In this document: positions 1 through 6,684 of the stretch, piece after piece
Position numbering within the stretch: the stretch's first letter is position 1
Layout of the letters: each line of letters starts with the position of its first letter
Made by a program: the position numbers and the translations under genes
The notes under the pieces: model-generated
Database searches by the model: none
What the model saw: only the letters and a program-made list of their open reading frames with translations
Told to the model about the DNA's origin: nothing
NCBI GenBank assembly: GCA_964365465.1
Contig: CAYIPT010000010.1
Coordinates: 1-23,432 of the forward strand
DNA length: 23,432 bases
Direction of reading: 5' to 3'
DNA from: WO2-35-19 sp964365465
GTDB lineage: Bacteria > Patescibacteriota > Minisyncoccia > Phycocordibacterales > WO2-35-19

Positions 1-31
1 GCCCATTGTTATTTTAGCATGAAAAGAGGTT

Positions 32-373
32 TTGGGGAGTTTCGTAATTCAAAGAGATATCAAACCCGAAGATCTGCACCACATGCGCTTCTCGCAGATT
101 TACGATCGCTCAGAAGAAGTGCTTCTAGCTATGACGGTTGAAATAGTCAAGCTAGAGTGGCAAGTTCTCCGGGAGGTCAAATTTCCTCTCCTGCACCAGT
201 TTTGCGAGGGGCATTTGGAAGAAAAACGCCAGGAAATGCTCTCGATTTACAACCGCTTACTGGCAGAGGGGCTGGCGTTTCCATGGTATACAATCTCTGG
301 AAATAGTCCCAGGAAGCATTATTTCAGAAAGGCCACAGAGTTCCTGTGGCGGGAGGCACTAAAAACCCCCTAA
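32..373 (+). CDS. Hypothetical protein, 113 aa, start uncertain
   Basis: I do not recognise this protein. The frame opens at a TTG (32) just after an in-frame TGA at 20-22. The purine-rich AAAAGAGG stretch is only 2-3 bases upstream, too close for a good ribosome site. The first ATG in frame is at 83 and has no ribosome site. An ATG at 19 in another frame gives a 40-residue ORF, so a frameshift near base 40 is possible. The product is soluble, charged and probably mostly helical (EEVLLAMTVEIVKLEW, then HLEEKRQEMLSIYNRLL). A clear terminator begins seven bases after the stop, which supports a real gene ending here. Base composition is richer in GC than most of the window. Confidence 0.45.
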   Translation: MGSFVIQRDIKPEDLHHMRFSQIYDRSEEVLLAMTVEIVKLEWQVLREVKFPLLHQFCEGHLEEKRQEMLSIYNRLLAEGLAFPWYTISGNSPRKHYFRKATEFLWREALKTP

Positions 374-379
374 ACAAAG

Positions 380-430
380 ACCCATCAGAGCGAAGAGGAA
401 ACTCGTTCGCTAGGATGGGTTTTCTCTTTT
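380..430 (+). terminator. Intrinsic terminator after the first gene
   Basis: ACCCATC (380-386) pairs with GATGGGT (414-420), and inside it AGCGAA (389-394) pairs with TTCGCT (406-411). The stem is followed by TTTCTCTTTT (421-430). Confidence 0.8.
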
Positions 431-547
431 ACACAAAACTTTTTACCCTTATTTTAAGACATATTCTGGTAATCCACACTTTATAATGGCTATTTGTTAA
501 TATTAATTATACACTTGGTCTAATTATTATTAATTTAATTCAAAATT

Positions 548-853
548 ATGTTTGGAGAAAAAGGCCCACAAAAGCATAAATTTAGTGAAGCATACACTAA
601 GTTATCTGATGAAGACTTATTAGAACGATATGAGTACATACAAAAATGTATTAGGGATGGTGTTGATGTTAGAGAACACCCAGAAACACAAGATATTTCT
701 TCAGTTAGAAGTGGAAAGCAATTGACCGATGAAGAGAAATCAGAGGGATCGCAAAGAGGGATAGAAACAAATTTTGAGGACCTTAACGCACTAAGAGCTG
801 AAATTGAAAAAAGAGGACTGCAAGCACCAACAATGGAGGATAGAAATATGTAA
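548..853 (+). CDS. Hypothetical acidic protein, 101 aa
   Basis: I do not recognise a family. The product is highly charged, with no membrane segment and no cysteine-rich motif. The N-terminal part (residues about 13-37, SDEDLLERYEYIQKCIRDG) and the C-terminal part (FEDLNALRAEIEKRG) look helical, with a polar linker between. The ATG at 548 lies in an AT-rich region (431-547) and has no visible Shine-Dalgarno sequence, which fits the leaderless style of other genes here. It is separated from the first gene by a terminator and converges with the coiled-coil gene at 898. Its codon use is like that of its neighbours, so it is probably a real small gene. Confidence 0.55.
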   Translation: MFGEKGPQKHKFSEAYTKLSDEDLLERYEYIQKCIRDGVDVREHPETQDISSVRSGKQLTDEEKSEGSQRGIETNFEDLNALRAEIEKRGLQAPTMEDRNM

Positions 854-897
854 AGAACAAAAAACTGAACACTAATTAAATTTTTTTGATGTGAATG

Positions 898-1284
898 TTA
901 CTCCACAGAAACGGCTGGAGCAAATGGAGAAAGTTTTGAATGTTTTTCCAGACGAATGATTCTTTCGATTGGGTGTTGTATTAGTATTTGATCTAATGAA
1001 TTGGCTGAAGATTTTAATTCATCAAGTTTTTCATTTATTATTTTAAACTCGCTGGTTGTTTCTTTTCTAAAACTTCTCATTTCATAACCAAACTCATCAA
1101 ATTTTGTTTTAGTGACAAAACTTTCCAAGTCTTTTTTGGTAGCAAAATTCTTTAAATCTTTTTTGGTGGCAACATTTTTAGAAACAAAATCCCTAAAGTC
1201 CTCAAAATCCCTACGCAATGAACCGTAATCCTTTTTTGAAGGAAAGTGCTGTTTTAATAATTTTATAAGTTTTTGTTCATCCAT
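898..1284 (-). CDS. Coiled-coil protein with tandem KKDL-type repeats, 128 aa
   Basis: A charged, helical protein of unknown role. Residues about 39-65 hold three tandem nine-residue units, ATKKDLKNF, ATKKDLESF and VTKTKFDEF, followed by more heptad-like sequence (FKIINEKLDELKSSANSLDQIL). This pattern indicates a coiled coil, probably an oligomerisation or adaptor segment. No transmembrane segment or enzyme motif is visible. I place the start at the ATG at 1284 and not at the GTG at 1293, because an extended -10 box ends at 1294 and would start transcription close to 1287. It is divergent from the membrane protein gene at 1339. Similar short coiled-coil proteins are frequent in CPR genomes, but nothing here gives a function. 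Confidence 0.65.
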   Translation of the reverse strand: MDEQKLIKLLKQHFPSKKDYGSLRRDFEDFRDFVSKNVATKKDLKNFATKKDLESFVTKTKFDEFGYEMRSFRKETTSEFKIINEKLDELKSSANSLDQILIQHPIERIIRLEKHSKLSPFAPAVSVE

Positions 1285-1293
1285 ATTGTTCAC

Positions 1294-1321
1294 ATTATAG
1301 CAATATAATTTTGTCTGTCTA
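1294..1321 (-). promoter_or_regulatory. Extended -10 promoter for the coiled-coil gene
   Basis: Read on the minus strand: TAGACA (1316-1321), 16 bases, then TGCTATAAT with TATAAT at 1294-1299. The ATG at 1284 lies 9 bases beyond the -10, so the leader would be at most 2-3 bases long. Confidence 0.65.
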
Positions 1322-1325
1322 TATG

Positions 1326-1331
1326 TATAAT
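1326..1331 (+). promoter_or_regulatory. -10 box 7 bases before the ATG at 1339
   Basis: TATAAT at 1326-1331 lies 7 bases before the start codon, so transcription should begin at or next to the A of the ATG (leaderless). No convincing -35 box is visible. Confidence 0.55.
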
Positions 1332-1338
1332 TAAACCC

Positions 1339-1746
1339 ATGTCAGAAGCGTATGAAAGCGATCCTATTTTTATAGCTTATGTAAAATGGCATTACGGCCG
1401 AGGGCTCCGAGAACTTTTTGATGTGGCCGGAAATTTTTTGTGGTTCGTAGCCCACTTTTTTTCATTCAAACTTTTAATTAAAACCTTATTTTCTCCATGG
1501 AAAAGATTGGGTGAACATTATGAAGGCGGTTTTAATTTGAGCGCCTTTGCTTCGGTCTTGGTAGTCAACGGGCTAATGAGAATAGTGGGCTTTATCACGA
1601 GATCACTGGTGCTGCTGGTGGGGTTTGTTTCTTATATTTTGGTTTTGATATTTTCTTTTTTTATTTCTATTATTTGGCTTTTGGCGCCGGCAGTCATTTT
1701 AGGCAGCGCTATATTATCAGCCACCTTTTTTATAATAAATACATGA
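1339..1746 (+). CDS. Small integral membrane protein, partner of the Clp-like ATPase
   Basis: A 135-residue membrane protein. Residues about 27-51 (DVAGNFLWFVAHFFSFKLLI) form one hydrophobic segment. Residues about 68-133 form two or three more, broken by the basic turn GFITRS. The amphipathic LFSPWKRLGEHYEGG between them is probably at the membrane surface. I recognise this type (start SDPIFIAYVKWHYGRGL) as a conserved CPR protein of unknown function. Its stop overlaps the start of the next gene as ATGA (1743-1746), so the two are translationally coupled. That suggests it works with the membrane-anchored ATPase, for example as a docking subunit; this is inference. The start is supported by a -10 box 7 bases upstream. 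Confidence 0.8.
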   Translation: MSEAYESDPIFIAYVKWHYGRGLRELFDVAGNFLWFVAHFFSFKLLIKTLFSPWKRLGEHYEGGFNLSAFASVLVVNGLMRIVGFITRSLVLLVGFVSYILVLIFSFFISIIWLLAPAVILGSAILSATFFIINT

Positions 1747-4115
1747 CCTTTAAAAAGTTAATAGAAATATCCCAGCCGCATTTTTATTGTTTCTCTTTGG
1801 ACAAATATTTTTCCAAAACTTTGCGTAGCATTTTGAGAAAATTCTCGGCTCTGGCCGCTCTTGCTTCCTTTATCCTTTCTTTTGATATTTTGCCTGTCTC
1901 TTTTGGCAAAGCCGACGGCTTGTTTTTTCTTTTTGTCTTTATTTATCTCTCCCTTTCTTTTTTGGAGTTTTTTTACAAATCAATGTTGGGCGAAAATCTT
2001 GACTATGCGCTTTCCGACATACTTTTTGCCACCAATGAAATTGATGTTACCCGGGCTCTTTTTGAAACAAAAATCGGCTTAAAAATTCTTATGAGATCGG
2101 GCATCTCCTTTGAAAATTGTCAAAATTTTATTTATTCGGAAAGGTCAACCATTATGGCTTCGTCTTTGAATTTTGAGAGTGATTCTGTCAATCTTTCTTC
2201 ATATGTCGGCGCTCTTTATGATGCCGATAAGTCCCTCCAGTCATTTCTTTCCCGGAATTCTATAAATAGGGAAGAATTTTGGGGGACGGCAGATTGGATA
2301 AAAAATATGGCGGAGCGAAAGCGTCATAAAGAAAGATTTTGGAGCCGAAAAAATTTAGGAGCCATTCCCTCGATAGGCACCAGCTGGTCGTATGGCGTAG
2401 CCGCCGATTTGGGCAAATATGGAATACCTTTTGAAAACGCCGTGGATCTTTCTTTATTTGATACAGAAAGCGGTTATCGGGACAAAGAGGTATCATCTCT
2501 TGAAAGAATATTGGAAAGAATGGAAGAAGCCAACGCTATTATTATTGATGATGATGAAAAAGTGGCCAGGGATATCACCGGCCGCTTTTTGAAAAGAATT
2601 AAACTTGGAATTTCTCCGCCCTCTCTTGAGCATAAAAGTATAATTGAACTGGATACCAATACCCTTATTGCTTCTTATAAAAATAAAAATGAATTAGAAG
2701 CGGAACTTTTAAAAATATTAAACCAGTCAATCTCGGCGGGCAATGTCATTCTTTACATAAAGGATTTGGCGGGATTTTTGAGCAGCGCTAAAAATATAGG
2801 CACAAATTTATCGTCTATTTTGTCTCCATATCTTTCTTCCAGAAATTTGCAAATTATTACTACCGCCACCAATGCAGATTTTCATTTTTTTATTGAAACC
2901 AGTCCGGCTCTTTTGGAAAAATTTGAAAGGATTATTCCCGACTCGGCCGGAGTAGAGGCGTCGGTCAGTTTTCTTCTTGAGCAAGTGCCATCCATTGAAG
3001 GACAGTACGGCTTTATTTTTTCATACCCGAGTATTTTGACTTTGGCCAAGTCAGCCGACCAATTTGTCACTTATGGAGAAATGCCGGGCAAAGCTCTTGA
3101 TATGCTGATTGAAATCGCCCCGTGGGCAGCCGAAAGAAAAATAAATATTTTGAAGGAAAACGATGTATCTATTTTTGTTTCGGAAAAAACGGGTATTACC
3201 ACCGGAATCATAAAAGAAAAAGAGGCGGAAAAAATAGAACATTTGGAAGAACTTTTACACAAAAGAATAATCGGCCAAAACGAGGCGGTGAGCGGTATCG
3301 CCAGCGCCATAAGGAGGGCTCGTTCTGAAATAAGCAATCCCAAGCGGCCACTTTCCTCTTTTCTTTTTATAGGTCCGACCGGGGTGGGGAAAACAGAGGT
3401 CTCTAAGGCCTTGGCTGAAAGCTTTTTTGGCGATGAAAAGAAAATGATTCGTTTTGACATGACCGAATATAATGGGCCGGAAGCTTTGCCCCAGCTGATA
3501 GGGGATTTTGCTATGAATAAAAGCGGTCTTCTGGCGAGCAAGATAAGAGACAATCCTTACGGAGTTCTTTTGTTGGATGAATTTGAAAAAGCGTCGTCGG
3601 ATGTTTTGGATTTGTTTTTGCAGATTTTGGATGAAGGCATTTTTACAGATGCGCTTGGCCATCAAGTGAATTGCCGAAATTTGATTATCATTGCCACTTC
3701 CAACGCCGGCAGCGGTTTGATTTGGGAAACAATCAGAGCGGGCAAAAATTTAGCTGGATCAAAAGATGCAATCGTTAATTCAATTATAAAAGATAAAATT
3801 TTCCGGCCGGAACTTTTGAACCGTTTTGACGGGGTTATATTTTTCCACCCTCTACTGAATAAAGAGCTTGAAAGTATTGCTCGGCTTGGGCTTGAAAAAT
3901 TGGCCAGACGGCTTAGAGACAAAAATATTGAGTTTGTTATCAATGAAGACATTATTAAATTTTTGGTTGAAAAAGGAAGCGATCCTCAATTTGGCGGCCG
4001 TTCCATAAACCGCGCCATTCAAAATGATATTGAAGACCTGATTGCCCGCAAAATTGTTTCTGGCCAAGCCAAACCAGGTTCCAAAATAGAGATTAGTAAA
4101 AATGAACTGGTATAA
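1743..4115 (+). CDS. Membrane-anchored ClpC/ClpB-like AAA+ ATPase with degenerate first AAA domain
   Basis: This 790-residue protein is related to ClpA/B/C unfoldases. Two hydrophobic segments (about 36-54 and 57-77) should anchor it in the membrane. A divergent Clp_N-like region follows (about 85-200). The first AAA domain (about 260-480) keeps its fold but has lost the P-loop: residues 263-273 read ANAIIIDDDEK where ClpC has a GEPGVGKT loop. Walker B is also altered (NVILYIKDL, 334-342). The second AAA domain is intact: GPTGVGKT at 544-551, LLLDE with D612 and E613, arginine finger R694 in ELLNRFD, and sensor-2 R753 in FGGRS, followed by a Clp C-terminal domain. There is no ClpB-type middle domain. 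No clpP is nearby. The start is the ATG of an ATGA overlap with the membrane protein. It probably remodels or unfolds membrane-associated proteins. Confidence 0.9.
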   Translation: MTFKKLIEISQPHFYCFSLDKYFSKTLRSILRKFSALAALASFILSFDILPVSFGKADGLFFLFVFIYLSLSFLEFFYKSMLGENLDYALSDILFATNEIDVTRALFETKIGLKILMRSGISFENCQNFIYSERSTIMASSLNFESDSVNLSSYVGALYDADKSLQSFLSRNSINREEFWGTADWIKNMAERKRHKERFWSRKNLGAIPSIGTSWSYGVAADLGKYGIPFENAVDLSLFDTESGYRDKEVSSLERILERMEEANAIIIDDDEKVARDITGRFLKRIKLGISPPSLEHKSIIELDTNTLIASYKNKNELEAELLKILNQSISAGNVILYIKDLAGFLSSAKNIGTNLSSILSPYLSSRNLQIITTATNADFHFFIETSPALLEKFERIIPDSAGVEASVSFLLEQVPSIEGQYGFIFSYPSILTLAKSADQFVTYGEMPGKALDMLIEIAPWAAERKINILKENDVSIFVSEKTGITTGIIKEKEAEKIEHLEELLHKRIIGQNEAVSGIASAIRRARSEISNPKRPLSSFLFIGPTGVGKTEVSKALAESFFGDEKKMIRFDMTEYNGPEALPQLIGDFAMNKSGLLASKIRDNPYGVLLLDEFEKASSDVLDLFLQILDEGIFTDALGHQVNCRNLIIIATSNAGSGLIWETIRAGKNLAGSKDAIVNSIIKDKIFRPELLNRFDGVIFFHPLLNKELESIARLGLEKLARRLRDKNIEFVINEDIIKFLVEKGSDPQFGGRSINRAIQNDIEDLIARKIVSGQAKPGSKIEISKNELV

Positions 4116-4142
4116 AATGGCTCTGTTAAGCCATTTTATACC
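4109..4142 (+). terminator. Perfect 14-bp inverted repeat at the end of the Clp-like gene
   Basis: GGTATAAAATGGCT (4109-4122), six-base loop, then AGCCATTTTATACC (4129-4142). It overlaps the stop codon. The T-rich part lies inside the stem and not after it, so it may act as a terminator, an mRNA 3' end protector or both. Confidence 0.55.
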
Positions 4143-4180
4143 ACAACCACAGACAAAATGAAATTATTGTGTCAAAATGC

Positions 4181-4208
4181 TTGACAAGTTTTGTGATTGT
4201 GCTATACT
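4181..4208 (+). promoter_or_regulatory. Strong sigma-70-type promoter
   Basis: TTGACA (4181-4186), a 16-base spacer and TATACT (4203-4208). This is the best -35/-10 pair in the window. Transcription should begin near 4215, about 72 bases before the first ATG with a ribosome site. Confidence 0.85.
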
Positions 4209-4286
4209 TCCTACCAGCAGTTGATCTTTCTTTTGATTAGAGTGCAAGCAGTGAGCACTGTGGTATCGTGGGTGTTGGGAGGAATT

Positions 4287-4478
4287 ATGAGCCCGACCTC
4301 ACAAGGAGCCAATCATGAATCACAGTCCGCCCGTTCTGTGGGCACCCTTTTTGGAAAAAACGAATGCGTTCGTCCTGGTCGCCGGCGCCGTGGCGGTCGG
4401 TTAAGTCCTGGCGTGGACCTGACCGGCAGCAAGCCAGCAAGAGGCCCCCAAATTTCACAACTTCATTGTCCTAATTGA
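4287..4478 (+). CDS. Possible 63-aa ORF in the short transcription unit
   Basis: GGAGG (4278-4282) lies 4 bases before the ATG at 4287. The product (begins MSPTSQGANHESQ) is polar and arginine-rich (RPGRRRRGGR) and resembles nothing I know. It overlaps the better-supported 29-residue ORF in another frame. The end of the reading frame runs into the terminator stem. It may be a leader reading frame, or chance within a structured RNA. Confidence 0.25.
   Translation: MSPTSQGANHESQSARSVGTLFGKNECVRPGRRRRGGRLSPGVDLTGSKPARGPQISQLHCPN
4315..4404 (+). CDS. Possible 29-aa hydrophobic peptide
   Basis: AAGGAG (4303-4308) lies 6 bases before the ATG at 4315, an excellent ribosome site. The peptide starts MNHSPPVLWAPFLEK and ends NAFVLVAGAVAVG, so its C-terminal half is hydrophobic. 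It lies inside the transcript that runs from the promoter at 4181 to the terminator at 4444 and overlaps a longer ORF in another frame. It could be a small membrane peptide or a regulatory leader peptide. I know no homologue. Confidence 0.4.
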   Translation: MNHSPPVLWAPFLEKTNAFVLVAGAVAVG

Positions 4479-4509
4479 CTTTGATTTGTGAGAAGCGGGG
4501 GCTTTGTTA
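4444..4509 (+). terminator. Terminator of the short transcription unit
   Basis: GCCCCC (4444-4449) pairs with GGGGGC (4497-4502), and TTTCACAA (4453-4460) pairs with TTGTGAGAA (4486-4494) with a bulge. The stem is followed by TTTGTTATTT. Together with the promoter at 4181 it defines a transcript of about 295 bases. Between them, AGTGC/GCACT (4241-4259) and several GC-rich stems are possible. Confidence 0.75.
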
Positions 4510-4539
4510 TTTATGTAAATTCTTTTTTAAAAACAATGT

Positions 4540-4568
4540 AAAAAAAATGCGCGGGAATGTTCCCGCGC
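4540..4568 (-). terminator. Terminator of the small membrane protein gene
   Basis: On the minus strand GCGCGGGAA and TTCCCGCGC (4549-4568) form a 9-bp stem with a two-base centre, followed by a run of eight T (complement of 4540-4547). Confidence 0.85.
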
Positions 4569-4582
4569 CAACCCACCACCTT

Positions 4583-4942
4583 TTACTTCTTTTCGATTCT
4601 AATGAGTCCTTGTTGTCTGCTGATTACAACAGATTTAGTTTTTCTCGAACCAAACTCCTCAATGATCTTAACCTCTTTAAGGTCTTTTTCATTTTGGATG
4701 GCAATGTAGTCAAACTTTTTTGCTACTACATTGTATATTCTTTTTTCGCCTTCTTTAATGTCAGCATATTCAAAAAATATGCTGTTATTGTGCGCTTGCG
4801 CAGCATAGGGAATTTTCAGTATGGTCCACGATATTCCTGCTCCGATGCTACCGAGTATGGTAATGAAAATAATCAAAGCCATAAACGCTCCGACAATAGC
4901 TATCAGGGTATTGAGCCAAGCAGGAATCCTAATCTTCTTCAT
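4583..4942 (-). CDS. Small membrane-anchored protein, 119 aa
   Basis: I do not recognise this protein. A basic N-terminus (MKKIRIPAWLN) is followed by a hydrophobic segment at about residues 12-45 (LIAIVGAFMALIIFITILGS, then GISWTILKI), then a soluble charged domain of about 70 residues. The soluble part looks like a small beta-rich domain (KRIYNVVAKKFDYIAIQNE, then SVVISRQQGLIRIEKK). The start is well supported: AGAGGAG (4948-4954) is 5 bases upstream and a TTGACA/TAGAGT promoter lies before it. A strong terminator follows, so it is a single-gene transcript, divergent from the dihydrouridine synthase gene. Confidence 0.75.
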   Translation of the reverse strand: MKKIRIPAWLNTLIAIVGAFMALIIFITILGSIGAGISWTILKIPYAAQAHNNSIFFEYADIKEGEKRIYNVVAKKFDYIAIQNEKDLKEVKIIEEFGSRKTKSVVISRQQGLIRIEKK

Positions 4943-4960
4943 AAGTACTCCTCTGTGGAA

Positions 4961-4989
4961 ACTCTATCATTGGTTTGATATAGTGTCAA
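4961..4989 (-). promoter_or_regulatory. Promoter of the small membrane protein gene
   Basis: On the minus strand TTGACA (4984-4989), 17 bases, TAGAGT (4961-4966). Transcription should start near 4954, just before the ribosome site. It overlaps the + promoter of the next gene. Confidence 0.75.
4979..4984 (+). promoter_or_regulatory. Extended -10 box for the dihydrouridine synthase gene
   Basis: TGATATAGT, with TATAGT at 4979-4984, ends 6 bases before the ATG at 4991. This predicts a leaderless mRNA. It shares bases with the divergent -35 box. Confidence 0.6.
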
Positions 4990-5017
4990 AATGAATTTTT
5001 GGGAGAAAATGAAAAAA

Positions 5018-5043
5018 TCCCACGACGCTAAAGCTTTGCGGGA
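5018..5043 (+). repeat. Palindromic element, family B, in the dus N-terminus
   Basis: A 26-bp imperfect palindrome with core CGCTAAAGCTTTGCGGG. It inserts about ten residues (SHDAKALRDR) between MNFWEKMKK and PILCLAPMADV, which adjoin in related Dus proteins. It is close in sequence to 13084-13109. Confidence 0.75.
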
Positions 5044-5129
5044 CAGGCCAATTTTGTGTTTAGCGCCTATGGCTGATGTAACCGACGCAGCTTTTAGATA
5101 TATTATTTCTAAGTATTCAAAATTTAGTA

Positions 5130-5173
5130 GCCCGAAGTCGGACATAGGGCGAACCCTATGTGCGACATCGGGC
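5130..5173 (+). repeat. Palindromic element, family C, inside dus
   Basis: Two 20-base arms (5130-5149 and 5154-5173) match as inverted repeats at 18 of 20 positions around a CGAA loop. It is itself readable (SPKSDIGRTLCATSG), but the two stop codons follow within 35 bases. Confidence 0.85.
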
Positions 5174-5489
5174 GTCTCATTTTTGACCTAAAAAGAAATT
5201 TTTTAGGCGGGTGGATTATTTTTTGGGCCGGAAGAAGGGAGGAAAAAACTTTTGAAGGACTTGGAATATTCTGAAATTGAAAGGCCTATTGTGGCGCAAC
5301 TTTTTGGAAGCAATCCCGAAAATATTGAAAAGGCGGCTAAACTTGTCGCGGAACTGGGGTTTAATGGAATAGATATAAACATGGGCTGTCCTGATAAAAG
5401 TATTGAAAAACAAGGAGCTGGTGCCTCTCTTATTAAAAACCCCAAACTTGCCCGCGAAATAATTGCTGCGGCCAAACGGGGAGTTTCTC

Positions 5490-5533
5490 AAGGTCAGACC
5501 TTAAAATGCCCCGGTCCCAAAGGTCTGACCTTT
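5490..5533 (+). repeat. Palindromic element, family A, inside dus
   Basis: AAGGTCAGACCTT (5490-5502), 16 bases, then AAAGGTCTGACCTTT (5519-5533). Each arm is a small palindrome, and the two arms are inverted copies of each other. It adds about 14 residues (GQTLKCPGPKGLTF) just before EIPISVKTRLGYN. Confidence 0.85.
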
Positions 5534-6022
5534 GAAATTCCGATTTCTGTCAAAACCCGGCTCGGGTATAACAAAGATGAACTTGAGACATGGCTTCCGG
5601 AACTTTTGGCAGAAAACCCGGCGGCCATAATCATTCATGCTCGCACTCGCAAAGAAATGTCCAAAGCGCCGGCAAGGTGGGAGAGAATAAAAAGAGCAGT
5701 GGAAATAAGAAATGAAATGTCAAAGGGCATCTTTGACACAAAAACTTTAATTATAGGCAATGGAGATGTGAAAGATGTGGCTGATGCCGTAAAAAAATGC
5801 GAAGAAACCGGCGCTGATGGAGCGATGCTGGGGCGAACAATCTTTGGCAATCCATGGCTTTTTTCCGATTACAAACCAACCCAAAAAGAAAGAATAAAAG
5901 TTTTATTGGAACACACAAAACTTTTTGAGGAGAAACTAGGAGAAATAAAAAATTTTGCCATAATGAAAAAGCATTTTAAAGAATATTTAAAAAGTCCTGA
6001 TATGAGAAATTTAAAGTTTAAG

Positions 6023-6622
6023 TTAATAAGAACCGAGACGGCCAAAGAAGCGGAGAATATACTTATGCAATTTAATACTTAATAAAAGCCATATCAAGCC
6101 GATCGCATATCCAACCAAAATATCAGATAAATAATGCACTCCCAAATATAATCTGCTTATTCCCACTAAAATAATCAAAACACTCAAGAATACAGCTAAA
6201 ATTTTATGTAGCCAGTCTTTATCCCACGAAGCTTTACTGTGTCCATCCGAAGCTTCATGCGAAGGAAGAGTGGAATGGGACCAGATTGTATAAAGAAGAA
6301 ATCCATATAAAGCTATAGCGGCAGTGGCATGGCCGCTTGGGAAAGAAGATCCTGTTTCTAAATAAAGAGCTCCCAATGGCCTGGCCCTAAAAAAAATATT
6401 TTTGAGAATAAATGTCGTTGCGGCACTACCGCCAACGGCCGCCAAAAGAGGCAAAATTCTGGCTGTGTGTTTGTGAATATAAAAAGATATAGCCGAAAGA
6501 AAAGTCAGACCACTAACCACAATATAACTTCCACAATAAGTTATAACCAGTATAACAAAAGAGAGCCACTCTACTCTTGTATTTTCAAAAAAGTTTAAAA
6601 CACTTTGGTCTATAAAATTCAT
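6023..6622 (-). CDS. PAP2-family membrane phosphatase
   Basis: A 199-residue polytopic membrane protein of the type 2 phosphatidic acid phosphatase family, likely acting on lipid phosphates or undecaprenyl pyrophosphate. All three signatures are present: KNIFFRARP (74-82), FPSGH (94-98, H98) and SRLYLGVHYLSD (156-167, with H163 and D167). Five or six hydrophobic segments surround them. I place the start at the ATG at 6622 (MNFIDQSVLNFF) and not at 6640, because a TATAAT box (complement of 6629-6634) lies exactly between and 6 bases from this ATG. Residues about 115-133 (SHSTLPSHEASDGHSKASW) are a palindromic insertion in a loop after YTIW, away from the active site. Its last 60 bases overlap the convergent dus gene. 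Confidence 0.9.
   Translation of the reverse strand: MNFIDQSVLNFFENTRVEWLSFVILVITYCGSYIVVSGLTFLSAISFYIHKHTARILPLLAAVGGSAATTFILKNIFFRARPLGALYLETGSSFPSGHATAAIALYGFLLYTIWSHSTLPSHEASDGHSKASWDKDWLHKILAVFLSVLIILVGISRLYLGVHYLSDILVGYAIGLIWLLLSIKLHKYILRFFGRLGSY
6222..6280 (-). repeat. Palindromic element inside the PAP2 gene
   Basis: About 59 bases with TCCCA at one end and TGGGA at the other, and CGAAGCTT repeated at two places inside. It is readable in frame as a 19-residue hydrophilic loop. It appears composite: the half near 6222-6235 resembles family B. Confidence 0.65.
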
Positions 6623-6628
6623 ATAAAC

Positions 6629-6634
6629 ATTATA
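6629..6634 (-). promoter_or_regulatory. -10 box for the PAP2 gene
   Basis: TATAAT on the minus strand, 6 bases before the ATG at 6622. It lies inside the longer upstream reading frame, which argues that the longer start (6640) is not used. Confidence 0.5.
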
Positions 6635-6684
6635 ACTCATAATTTTAATTTTGTGATATTGTAATGAATATTATGGAAGGCATT

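Larger units (their letters stand above)
4991..6082 (+). pseudogene. dus: tRNA-dihydrouridine synthase, interrupted by palindromes and two in-frame stops
   Basis: Dus enzymes reduce uridine in tRNA using FMN and NAD(P)H. The first part (MNFWEKMKK, then PILCLAPMADVTDAAFR) and the second part (PIVAQLFGSNPENIEKAAK, INMGCPDKS with the catalytic cysteine, SVKTRLGYNKDELETW, IIHARTRKEMSK, IIGNGDV, LGRTIFGNPWLF) are clearly one Dus protein. Both lie in the same frame, but TAA (5189-5191) and TAG (5204-5206) separate them just after a 44-bp palindrome at 5130-5173. The usual PDVxxTEFVSA segment is lost there. Two more palindromes (5018-5043 and 5490-5533) are inserted in frame. GGGAGG at 5237-5242 before a TTG at 5252 might restart translation and give a split protein, but the FMN-binding start would then be on another chain. 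I call it a probable pseudogene; a base-calling error is the alternative. Confidence 0.75.

Noticed and set aside
3071..3553. Long minus-strand open frame opposite the Clp-like gene
   Set aside because: It lies wholly inside the conserved second AAA domain on the other strand and has low-complexity, serine-rich composition; it is a shadow of the real gene.
4381..4445. Possible SRP RNA (the complement contains GGTCAGGTCC)
   Set aside because: The conserved GGAAGGNAGCAGCC part does not follow, and the promoter and terminator define the other strand as the transcript.
4475..4978. Plus-strand ORF of 167 codons over the small membrane protein gene
   Set aside because: It reads through two terminators and antisense to a gene with its own promoter, ribosome site and terminator; the composition is not protein-like.
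6640..6664. Longer N-terminus of the PAP2 protein starting at 6640
   Set aside because: The -10 box lies inside this extension and the family homology starts at MNFIDQSVL; no ribosome site precedes 6640.
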